The notes under the pieces were generated by a model. It saw only the letters and a program-made list of their open reading frames with translations. It was not told the origin of the DNA and ran no database searches. This document shows, piece after piece, positions 9,861 through 16,942 of a DNA stretch of 64,000 nucleotides. The stretch spans positions 1,186,501 to 1,250,500 of the forward strand of contig JBDWTN010000007.1 of assembly GCA_039984955.1 (NCBI GenBank), read 5' to 3'. Origin of the DNA: Marinobacter alexandrii (GTDB taxonomy: Bacteria > Bacteroidota > Bacteroidia > Cytophagales > Cyclobacteriaceae). Numbering within the stretch: position 1 is the stretch's first letter; each line of letters opens with the position of its first letter. The translations under genes and the position numbers were made by a program.

Positions 9861-9940
9861 CGTTTAGTTAAGCGTTTTTTCTTATATCCTCCCTCTACCT
9901 CCCTCCATGAGGGAGAGATCATTAGGTGCTTAACTAAACG
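9861..9940. repeat. Inverted repeat in a ~360-bp gene-free gap
   Basis: The stretch 9707-10072 has no credible gene. It holds a perfect 13-base inverted repeat, cgtttagttaagc at 9861-9873 and its complement at 9928-9940. The 54 bases between the arms contain a nested 7-bp hairpin (ctccctc-cat-gagggag, 9899-9915). A further small hairpin lies near 10012 (ccttcgcaagaagg). There is no T-tract, so this is not an ordinary terminator. It may be a short dispersed palindromic element; copy number elsewhere in the genome would decide. Confidence 0.55.
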
Positions 9941-10072
9941 TTCTTAAATGATGAATTTGAAACCAAAGCTATCACTCCGTACAATGTTACGATGAGATTG
10001 CTTTAGTCGTGCCTCCTTCGCAAGAAGGATAGATAAAAGAGTGTCTCTTTCTTATTTTAATGTCAGAAATTA

Positions 10073-10477
10073 TTAGTCCTCCAGCATTTCCTCTCCTTTT
10101 GCCAGAGAGCTTAACATATCTTCTTTTACCTTTTGAACGGATTTTTTCTGATCTTCAAAGTACTGCATTACCTCTTCATCAGTGCCTTCAAAATCAGGTT
10201 TGAAGTTTCTCATCCATTGCATCATGCTTTCGTTAGCCTCTCCAATATCGTTTGCTAGAGACTTCAGCATTTCTGCTTTTATTGAATCTGATTCCACCAA
10301 TGAATCTGCTTGAGCTATCAGGCTCTTTCTTGCATATCTTAATTCACTCATTTTTGGCATCACTTCATCGTGAACGCCAATCACCTCATCTTTCAATGCT
10401 TGGATTTCATCTTCTTTGGTCGGGCCACAAGCCACAATTAAAAGGAATAGGAGTGTCAGGTATTTCATCTTAATCAA
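10073..10477 (-). CDS. Small lipoprotein, helical, unknown function
   Basis: A 134-residue product whose N-terminus MKYLTLLFLLIVACGPTKED is a lipoprotein signal with lipobox IVAC. The ATG at 10468 (the fourth codon) is a good alternative start. The mature part is highly charged and helical (KDEVIGVHDEVMPKMSELR, EDQKKSVQKVKEDML), with no enzyme motif. The gene overlaps the 3' end of the DUF3299-like gene by 8 bases or just follows it, so it is the last member of the ABC transporter operon that starts near 13.3 kb. Similar lipoproteins occur in Bacteroidota under uninformative names. A periplasmic accessory role for the transporter is inference from context. Confidence 0.75.
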   Translation of the reverse strand: MIKMKYLTLLFLLIVACGPTKEDEIQALKDEVIGVHDEVMPKMSELRYARKSLIAQADSLVESDSIKAEMLKSLANDIGEANESMMQWMRNFKPDFEGTDEEVMQYFEDQKKSVQKVKEDMLSSLAKGEEMLED

Positions 10478-10907
10478 ATTTTATTTCAGCGTCTTTAAGG
10501 ACATACATTAGTTGGTCAATATCTGTATCATTAAGTACCAATTTTCCAATTACTGTTACTGGTTTTGCTGTGTACTTCACTTCTTCTTTCAAATAAGCTT
10601 CCGCCACTGTTTCCGGACCACTTCCTCCACAAAAGAAACAAGCAGCGATCGGTAAGGAAGATATAATGATGTGTTTAGGTTCAAACATTCCTTCAAATGG
10701 AATGATAAATCCTTTAAGAGAAACCATCTTTCCGTTCATTTTTTGTACATCATCTCCAAATTTCGGAACATAGATTTCTCCATATTCATCTTGAGATTTC
10801 TCATACTTCACATCTGCCAGTGTTTCCCAGTTTTTACCTGAATTGGTGTACTGTGCGAGAGCTCCAAAGGAGATAAAGAATGCTAGAAGAATTAAGCTTT
10901 GTTTCAT
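10470..10907 (-). CDS. DUF3299-like secreted protein
   Basis: A 145-residue protein with a signal peptide (MKQSLILLAFFISFGALAQ). The segment MNGKMVSLKGFIIPFEG, followed by ISSLPIAACFFCGGSGPETV, is the hallmark of DUF3299 proteins. Its CFFCGG pair of cysteines could bind metal or form a disulfide. In other bacteria, DUF3299 genes lie beside FtsX/MacB-type ABC transporters linked to zinc, such as the Vibrio Zrg system. The same pairing is seen here: the permease and ATPase genes lie just upstream on the same strand, 20 bases away. The domain is recognised with good confidence; the metal link is inferred. Confidence 0.75.
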   Translation of the reverse strand: MKQSLILLAFFISFGALAQYTNSGKNWETLADVKYEKSQDEYGEIYVPKFGDDVQKMNGKMVSLKGFIIPFEGMFEPKHIIISSLPIAACFFCGGSGPETVAEAYLKEEVKYTAKPVTVIGKLVLNDTDIDQLMYVLKDAEIKFD

Positions 10908-10927
10908 CTGTATACTACTTTTCCTTG

Positions 10928-12172
10928 TTATGCTTTAGATAACGTTTCTGATATATCTGACTTATACGCAAGAAATGCCGGAATGATCGAGGCAAAAATA
11001 CCTACCGTTAAGCTACCCAGCATCACATAGTATTCATCAAACACAAAAAACATTCCACTGGTTTGTATTTGCTCCATTGATCCGGTCAATATTCCAAAAC
11101 CCAGGTGTGCCATTCCAAAACCAAAAAAACTCCCTATGATGGTCAAAACAATACCTTCAGTAAGGATAAGCATGAAAATCTTGGCTTGGCTAGCTCCCAT
11201 TGATCGCATAATTGCTAGTTCATACTTCCGCTCTTTCAATGAATTTATCAGCGCGATAAAAACACTCGTGGCACTGAGTATGATGATTACCAAGCCGAGA
11301 ATATTCACCACATCAACTCCCACACCTATAATATTGAAGAGACGAGCAGTTTCATAGGGCGGTGATGCTGCCTGCAAATTGCTCGTTCCATTTACGATAC
11401 GTGGTAACTGGACTGCAGCCATAGGCGACCGATACTTTAGGAGCAAAGAAGTAATGTCTTCGTTAGCCAGTTGCTCCTTTGTGACTTCAATACCTAAACG
11501 GTCTAGCAAAATCGGTTCATGGGCATTACTTCCATCCTCATGATTGTGCTCCTCGTGCTCTCCATGCACTTCCCATACACTTTGGATCGATACCAATATC
11601 AACTGATCCATGACTGAACCCGTAGGATTCATGATCCCCACTACCTTAAATGGGTGTTCTTCATGCCCTCCGGCTCCTTCAGAAAGTCCATGCGCACTTT
11701 CAAGTTCATCGCCAATTGAAATTCCTAAATTTTGCGCAACAGCTGAGCCGACCGTGGCAGTCATTTCGGAAGAAAACCAATTGCCTTCGGCTAATGAAGA
11801 TCCATAAAGATCTGCATATGCTTTTGCTGTTCCTACTATACGGTAGCCTTGATAACTATCGCCCAATGAAAGGGGAATAGCAGATTTAACCAGCCGATTT
11901 CTTGTAAGATTGTTCGCATCCTCTAGCGAAATATTCCCAGTAGGAAAATCTATATGGAAAATACTAGCTAATATGATCTGCAGCGGGCTTCCCTTTGCAC
12001 CAACCACTAAATCAATTCCTTGTGCATTTTTGCTGATCTCATTCTTAAGAAAAGTACTTGTTAATAGTATGGAGACAATAATGGCTACTCCAAAACCGAA
12101 CAGAAGAACACTTAAGAGTGAACTTAAAGGCTTAGCTAATACATTTTTGATACTCAGTGAAAATAGGTTCAT
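10928..12172 (-). CDS. FtsX/MacB-family ABC permease with His-rich periplasmic loop
   Basis: A 414-residue permease. One transmembrane segment lies near residues 15-40, a large periplasmic domain follows, and three transmembrane helices fill the C-terminal third (VVNILGLVIIILSATSVFIA, LILTEGIVLTIIGSFFGFG, YYVMLGSLTVGIFASII), the FtsX/MacB layout. The periplasmic domain carries an unusual acidic/His-rich stretch (VHGEHEEHNHEDGSNAHE) and a second one (GAGGHEEHPF), typical of metal-binding loops. The start overlaps the stop of the ATPase gene by 4 bases. With the ATPase it should form a mechanotransmission-type transporter rather than a classical importer. A DUF3299-like neighbour and the His-rich loops together suggest zinc or copper handling. 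Confidence 0.85.
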   Translation of the reverse strand: MNLFSLSIKNVLAKPLSSLLSVLLFGFGVAIIVSILLTSTFLKNEISKNAQGIDLVVGAKGSPLQIILASIFHIDFPTGNISLEDANNLTRNRLVKSAIPLSLGDSYQGYRIVGTAKAYADLYGSSLAEGNWFSSEMTATVGSAVAQNLGISIGDELESAHGLSEGAGGHEEHPFKVVGIMNPTGSVMDQLILVSIQSVWEVHGEHEEHNHEDGSNAHEPILLDRLGIEVTKEQLANEDITSLLLKYRSPMAAVQLPRIVNGTSNLQAASPPYETARLFNIIGVGVDVVNILGLVIIILSATSVFIALINSLKERKYELAIMRSMGASQAKIFMLILTEGIVLTIIGSFFGFGMAHLGFGILTGSMEQIQTSGMFFVFDEYYVMLGSLTVGIFASIIPAFLAYKSDISETLSKA

Positions 12173-12798
12173 AACGGCAGCTGATTTTGAAATTCACTTT
12201 TCACGCGATGGTCATGAGTCGCCACAATCAATGTTGCTCCTGTTTCCTCTGCTTGCGACTTCAAGAGATCAATCACCTTCTGGCAATTCTCATCATCAAG
12301 ACTTGCAGTAGGTTCATCCGCTAGTAAAAGCTTCGGAGAATTGATCACGGCTCTTGCGATCGAAACTCGCTGAGCTTGACCCTGACTGATCTCATGTATT
12401 TTTCGGTTTGATAATTCCTGAATGCCTAGATGATTTAACACCTGTTCAACTCTTTTAGCATCCGTCTTCTTTTTCCCCAGATATTGTGATAGCATGAGAT
12501 TTTCTTTCACTGAAAGAGAGCGCACTAAATGAGGTTTCTGAAATACAATTCCAATGTTCTCCCCTCTAAATCGATCAAGTTTAGCATTTGAAAATGAAGC
12601 TAAGTCTTGTCCCGCAACCTGCAAAAGTCCCGACTTGGGAGGCATTAAACCTCCAATCAAATGAAGAAGTGTTGTTTTTCCGCAACCAGAATTCCCAAGA
12701 ATGATCGAATGATTTCCTTGATTTACTTCCCAATCAGGATACGATATATCTCGTTTTGCATCGTATGAATGTTTTAATCCCTTGATTTGAAGCATCAA
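12169..12798 (-). CDS. ABC transporter ATPase (LolD/MacB type)
   Basis: A 209-residue nucleotide-binding protein with Walker A (LGNSGCGKTTLLHLIGG), Q-loop (VFQKPHLV), signature SQGQAQRVSIARA, Walker B (LLLADEPTASLD) and the H-loop (ATHDH). The length and the LDDEN/FSNAKLDRFRG segments fit the LolD/MacB subgroup, which works with FtsX-type permeases. It overlaps the DinB-like gene upstream and the permease downstream by 4 bases each, so the three are co-translated. Substrate is not given by the ATPase itself; the His-rich permease loop and DUF3299-like neighbour point to a metal-related role. Confidence 0.9.
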   Translation of the reverse strand: MMLQIKGLKHSYDAKRDISYPDWEVNQGNHSIILGNSGCGKTTLLHLIGGLMPPKSGLLQVAGQDLASFSNAKLDRFRGENIGIVFQKPHLVRSLSVKENLMLSQYLGKKKTDAKRVEQVLNHLGIQELSNRKIHEISQGQAQRVSIARAVINSPKLLLADEPTASLDDENCQKVIDLLKSQAEETGATLIVATHDHRVKSEFQNQLPL

Positions 12799-13319
12799 CT
12801 ATTCATTTTTTTCCTAATACGTTTAATTTGATGGATATGGTGAATCTGATGGTAAACGAATGAGTCTACGGCACCATTAAGGTTTTGTCTTCCAGCCATG
12901 GGATGCTTGTACACTAGTTTCTCGAGCCATTTATCCGGGTATTCTTCTACAAAAGAATGAATGGCCTTTCTTGTATCAGCCCATTGCTCCTTTATTTCGT
13001 TCAGGTCATACTCAGGTGGATTGGAAATATACGATGGAGCTCCCCACTTCAATGAACTTTTAAGTCCTAAATTGGTCAACCACATTCTAACTTTATTACC
13101 CATTCTTGAGTTTTGCATCTTATCCCCTGCCTGAACTTTCTTTTGCATGTACTTTAAGGAAGCTTTTTCTGCTTCATTCAAATGAGACATCACCTGAACG
13201 AGACTCCAGCCATATGTCTGATTCTTCAGTTGATCTTCCGATAAATCTTCAATAGATTCAAAAATTTTCTCTGTATCATCATCCAACCTTTTTAATTTCC
13301 TATTTATATCTTCTTTCAC
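12795..13319 (-). CDS. DinB-family protein
   Basis: A 174-residue protein with the four-helix DinB/DUF664 layout. A helix near residues 35-50 carries the first His (WSLVQVMSHLNEAEKAS). A C-terminal helix carries two more (VYHQIHHIHQIKRIRKK). The three histidines are the expected metal triad. DinB-like proteins include thiol-dependent transferases and many of unknown function, so no substrate is assigned. It starts the operon with the ABC transporter (4-base overlap with the ATPase). The upstream 270 bases hold several hairpins. Confidence 0.75.
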   Translation of the reverse strand: MKEDINRKLKRLDDDTEKIFESIEDLSEDQLKNQTYGWSLVQVMSHLNEAEKASLKYMQKKVQAGDKMQNSRMGNKVRMWLTNLGLKSSLKWGAPSYISNPPEYDLNEIKEQWADTRKAIHSFVEEYPDKWLEKLVYKHPMAGRQNLNGAVDSFVYHQIHHIHQIKRIRKKMNS

Positions 13320-13374
13320 TAATATTCATTTTTTGCTAAAAAATATAAAAAAAGTTATCTTCGTTACTGTAAAT

Positions 13375-13443
13375 CAGCCTTTTAGAAAGGTATAACCCAC
13401 CCAAAAACCCATTGAAATGGGGCTGGTACTAAAAGAAGTACCA
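13375..13443. other. Cluster of hairpins between DinB-like and antiporter genes
   Basis: Three consecutive stems: CCTTT-tag-AAAGG (13378-13390), CCCAT-tgaa-ATGGG (13408-13421) and TGGTACT-aaaaga-AGTACCA (13424-13443). CAGCC at 13375 can alternatively pair with GGCTG at 13421-13425 to close the first two. There is no T-tract. It lies 150-215 bases before the antiporter start and 55-125 bases before the DinB-like start, so it could be a 5' leader element or a protein-binding site for either gene. I cannot match it to a known riboswitch. Confidence 0.4.
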
Positions 13444-13590
13444 AATTAGAAAGTATTTATTCATTTGATATGATGTGATCGTATAAATGATTTTATACTA
13501 AAAGTTACTCTCAAACGCTTGTATTAATGTTCGTACTGTTAATTTTTTAGAATTAATATTGCGTAAGATCACCTTTTAAATTACACGGAA

Positions 13591-14841
13591 GTGAGTATTC
13601 TCGACATTATCGCCTTGTTTATCTTCCTTTCAGGAGCGTTTATTTTTATAAACACTTTTTACCTGAAGCTACCTTCATCAATCGGATTGATGATCATGGC
13701 TCTTGTGCTTTCATTTTTGGTACTTATTATCGGAAATGTATTTCCTGAGCTACATCTTGCAGAACATGTGAAGGAGTATGAATTTGAAGAAGTCCTGTAT
13801 CAGGTCGTCCTAAGCTTTATGCTCTTCTCAGGAGCACTCAATATTGATTTTAGGAAATTAAGTAGTCAAAGGAGTTCGGTGCTTATCTTGGCAATTGTAG
13901 GCGTGCTTATCTCCACGATTGTGATTGGAACTGGTGTCTATTTCATGCTCGATGCTATGAGCATTCATCTTGAATATCTGTATTGCCTCGTTTTTGGCGC
14001 TTTGATTTCACCTACCGACCCAATTGCTGTAACTAAAACCATTGCGAGGTTTAACCTATCGAAAGAATTAGAAATAAAAATAGCCGGTGAATCTCTCTTT
14101 AATGACGGGATAGCTGTGGTTCTTGCTCTTACGCTTCTAGACATTGCTCATGCTGGCGATGATCATACACTTTCATTTTTTGAGACGACCTATATTGTCG
14201 TTGCAGATATTGGAGGAGGTATTTTCATTGGACTCCTCCTGGGATATATTGGCTATCGACTTCTTAAATATGTTGACAATGATGCAGTTGAGGTAGAAGT
14301 ACTTATTACACTCGCTTTAGTAATGGCTGGATCTCAACTTGCAGACTTTATTCATGTTTCATCTAAGCAAGCAGCCGTGGTTATGGGGCTTGTAGTTGGA
14401 AACGAAGGAAAGAGCACTCATGTAGCTGGAGCTGCAGGAGATTATGTATTTAAGTTCTGGAAATTATTAGAAGAGACCTTTAGTGCTATGCTTTTTGTGC
14501 TTATCGGATTGGAGATGTTAGTGTTAGATCTTAGATTGGATGTCTTAGCTGCAGGATTTTTTGCCGTTTGTATTGTCCTTTTTGGAAGATGGACAAGTGT
14601 TTTTGTGCCCATTAAATTGATGTCTGTAAAAAAGGATTTTGCTCCAAATACCATATCTGTACTGACCTGGGGTGCACTCCGAGGTGGGCTACCCATAGCC
14701 TTGTCTCTATCTTTGACAGATTTTCAAGGAAAAGACGTCATTGTTACGATGACGTATATTGTAGTGGTTTGTTCAGTTCTCTATCAAGGATTGACAGTTC
14801 CCATATTGATGCGGACAAGTCATCCAGATTCTTCATCATAA
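13591..14841 (+). CDS. Na+/H+ (cation:proton) antiporter, CPA1 family
   Basis: A 416-residue membrane protein with about 11-12 hydrophobic segments. The CPA1 motifs are present: FGALISPTDPIAVTKTI near residues 130-145 and ESLFNDGIAVVLAL near 168-181. The Asn-Asp pair of the second is the ion-binding site of electroneutral NhaP/NHE-type exchangers. The predicted start is GTG at 13591; no ATG precedes it in frame with a better N-terminus. There is no cytoplasmic C-terminal regulatory domain. The family exports sodium (or lithium/potassium) for protons at the inner membrane, fitting a marine lifestyle. It stands alone in front of a lipoprotein gene. Confidence 0.9.
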   Translation: MSILDIIALFIFLSGAFIFINTFYLKLPSSIGLMIMALVLSFLVLIIGNVFPELHLAEHVKEYEFEEVLYQVVLSFMLFSGALNIDFRKLSSQRSSVLILAIVGVLISTIVIGTGVYFMLDAMSIHLEYLYCLVFGALISPTDPIAVTKTIARFNLSKELEIKIAGESLFNDGIAVVLALTLLDIAHAGDDHTLSFFETTYIVVADIGGGIFIGLLLGYIGYRLLKYVDNDAVEVEVLITLALVMAGSQLADFIHVSSKQAAVVMGLVVGNEGKSTHVAGAAGDYVFKFWKLLEETFSAMLFVLIGLEMLVLDLRLDVLAAGFFAVCIVLFGRWTSVFVPIKLMSVKKDFAPNTISVLTWGALRGGLPIALSLSLTDFQGKDVIVTMTYIVVVCSVLYQGLTVPILMRTSHPDSSS

Positions 14842-14879
14842 TATCACCGTATTTTAAAGGTATCTTATAACTTTATGCT

Positions 14880-15941
14880 ATGATCAGATTATGCTATGTG
14901 ATTTGCGTTATGCTATTGTTAATTTCTTGTGGTGATAGCAAGGATGAGGCAAAAAGCCCCACTTCTCCTCGAATAAGGAAAGCAACAAATATTGAGAGCC
15001 CTACTCAGAATCAAAATTTCACAAGAGGGAATCAAATATCTATATCCGTCAAAACAGCCGATGATTTTGTGGTTGATTCCGTTCAAGTTTCAGTGGATGA
15101 ACAAGTGAATTCATTTACTGGAGTAAACTTCCAATTCAGTTTAGAGTCAAGAAAAGTAGGCACACATAGATTGCTAATAAAGGTCTTTGGATCAGGTAAG
15201 TCTGAGACACACTACAGAAAGGTGATCATTTTATCCGAAACAGCTCCAGAAGAATTAACCTATGAAATACAAAATACGTATCCTCATGATACTGAAGACT
15301 ATACTCAGGGATTGCTAATTAAAGACGATTTCTTGTATGAAAGTACAGGTCAGAAAGGAAGATCAACATTTAAAAAGAAAGATTTAAAAACCGGAGAAAC
15401 ATTGAAGGTGGTAAACCTTTCATCTGATTTCTTTGGTGAAGGACTTTCGCTAATCAACGATGAGTTTTATCAGCTCACTTGGACAGCAGGACAGGGTTTT
15501 GTGTATGATATGAATATGGAACAGGTCCGTACATTTAATTATCAAGTAGAGGGGTGGGGATTGGCTACACTCAACTCGGAGCTTGTTTTGACGGATGAAA
15601 CCGAAAAAATCTATTTTGTAGATCCTGCAAGTTTTACCATTCAGCGTGAACTTCAGGTGTACGATAACACAGGCAAAATTGACGCACTAAATGAACTTGA
15701 AGTAATCGATGGACTGATCTATGCCAATGTATATCAGGAGGATTATATCGTAGTGATTGATCCTGATACAGGAGAAGTACTACAAAAGATTGATTTATCC
15801 GGAATGCTTTCAGAAAGTGATTCTGATGGTGTAGATGTTTTAAATGGCATTGCTCAAGATCCCGAAACCGGACGTATTTATGTTACAGGTAAGCTCTGGC
15901 CAAAGCTTTTTGAAGTTACTTTTCAACCAAAAACTATTTAA
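14880..15941 (+). CDS. Glutaminyl-peptide cyclotransferase-like lipoprotein
   Basis: A 353-residue lipoprotein (signal MIRLCYVICVMLLLISCGDS, lipobox LISC). Residues about 40-115 look like an Ig-like beta domain (IESPTQNQNFTRGNQISISV). From about 125 onward comes the plant-type glutaminyl cyclase beta-propeller (PF05096 family): NTYPHDTEDYTQGLLIKDDF, LYESTGQKGRS, FGEGLSLINDEFYQLTW, LNELEVIDGLIYANVYQ and LNGIAQDPETGRIYVTGKLW. These enzymes convert N-terminal Gln of proteins to pyroglutamate, which makes sense for proteins exported to the periplasm or surface. It is followed 2 bases later by the SCP2 gene, so the two may be co-transcribed. Confidence 0.88.
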   Translation: MIRLCYVICVMLLLISCGDSKDEAKSPTSPRIRKATNIESPTQNQNFTRGNQISISVKTADDFVVDSVQVSVDEQVNSFTGVNFQFSLESRKVGTHRLLIKVFGSGKSETHYRKVIILSETAPEELTYEIQNTYPHDTEDYTQGLLIKDDFLYESTGQKGRSTFKKKDLKTGETLKVVNLSSDFFGEGLSLINDEFYQLTWTAGQGFVYDMNMEQVRTFNYQVEGWGLATLNSELVLTDETEKIYFVDPASFTIQRELQVYDNTGKIDALNELEVIDGLIYANVYQEDYIVVIDPDTGEVLQKIDLSGMLSESDSDGVDVLNGIAQDPETGRIYVTGKLWPKLFEVTFQPKTI

Positions 15942-15943
15942 CA

Positions 15944-16240
15944 ATGACGCTAGAAGAAATAACTGGAAAAATTAAAAAGCTTGCTGATAAACACAGCGGA
16001 AGGTTCCAAGGAAAAGCAAACTTTAAATTTGAAGAAGGTATCGTGCATTTAGATGACACAGTATCCCCTACTGTCGTAGTAAATGAAGAACGAGAAGCTC
16101 CTTTCGCAATCAAAATGTCAGCTGAGAATTTCAGCAAGATTCTATCCGGTGATCTTAATGTAATGATGGCATTTATGAGCGGCAAACTAAAAATTGAGGG
16201 TGATAAAGGGGCTGCAATGAAGCTCACTGCTTTATTCTAA
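15944..16240 (+). CDS. SCP2 sterol-binding-domain protein
   Basis: A 98-residue protein that is essentially one SCP2 (sterol carrier protein 2-like) domain. It has the characteristic end GDLNVMMAFMSGKLKIEGD followed by KGAAMKLTALF, and an FKFEEGIVHLDD strand near the N-terminus. SCP2 domains bind lipids or acyl chains in a hydrophobic tunnel; the ligand in bacteria is generally unknown. No signal peptide, so cytoplasmic. It starts 2 bases after the glutaminyl cyclase stop and ends 3 bases from the convergent PAP2 gene. Confidence 0.88.
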   Translation: MTLEEITGKIKKLADKHSGRFQGKANFKFEEGIVHLDDTVSPTVVVNEEREAPFAIKMSAENFSKILSGDLNVMMAFMSGKLKIEGDKGAAMKLTALF

Positions 16241-16243
16241 GTT

Positions 16244-16939
16244 TTAAAGAGCTTCTTCTGAAGGCTCAATGTCATCAAGATTCATCTCTTCAAGGTCTTT
16301 GTCGGGAGTGCTCGCAGGACCTAAACGCTCATTATTAAGGTATTTTTCAAAGCTCATATAGTAGATTGTAGCTATGATAGTACCTATGAGGGAGCCTGCT
16401 ACAACGTCTAAAAGAAAATGTTGTCCTAGATAAACTCTTGATAGAGCTGTCAACGTGGCAAGTATCAATATCACGATGGAGTACTTATTATTTTGAAGCA
16501 TAAGGACTAGGAAAGTAGCTAATGCAAAAGCCGTCATTGAATGGCCTGATGGAAAGGAGTGATATTCCAATAGATCTACTCCATCTATTGGAAATATAGT
16601 AGCCTGTCCTTCAAAATACTTGGATGGTCGCATGACATCTGCGAACAAGATCTGCTTGAAAAAAACTGAAATAAGACCTACTGAAATCCCCACTAAAGAA
16701 AGTATGTGAGCAAAACGTTTCTTCCTGATCAATAAATATATTGTGATAACAATGAAGAAAGGTGCTCCTCCTGAGTGCGTCCAATACTTAAAAAAGAAGT
16801 CCCAAATTGGATTATGAAGTTCGTTTAACCAAAGCACAAAGTTTCCGTGACTCTGATAAAAGTAGTAAGCAAATGAAACTGCAACAAGACATAGATACGA
16901 GACAAAGAATGAATTTGTGCTTTTAAATCTATTGATCAT
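16244..16939 (-). CDS. PAP2-family membrane phosphatase
   Basis: A 231-residue membrane protein with about six hydrophobic segments. All three PAP2 signature motifs are visible: KQILFADVMRP (the K-x6-RP motif), SFPSGHSMTAFA (PSGH) and SRVYLGQHFLLDVVAG (SR-x5-H-x3-D). The active site faces the periplasm. Substrates in the family are phosphatidic acid, phosphatidylglycerophosphate, undecaprenyl pyrophosphate or lipid A phosphates, and the sequence does not decide between them. The C-terminal 25 residues are an acidic cytoplasmic tail (LEEMNLDDIEPSEE). The gene starts 3 bases after the porU2 stop, so it may be read with it. Confidence 0.88.
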   Translation of the reverse strand: MINRFKSTNSFFVSYLCLVAVSFAYYFYQSHGNFVLWLNELHNPIWDFFFKYWTHSGGAPFFIVITIYLLIRKKRFAHILSLVGISVGLISVFFKQILFADVMRPSKYFEGQATIFPIDGVDLLEYHSFPSGHSMTAFALATFLVLMLQNNKYSIVILILATLTALSRVYLGQHFLLDVVAGSLIGTIIATIYYMSFEKYLNNERLGPASTPDKDLEEMNLDDIEPSEEAL

Positions 16940-16942
16940 ATC

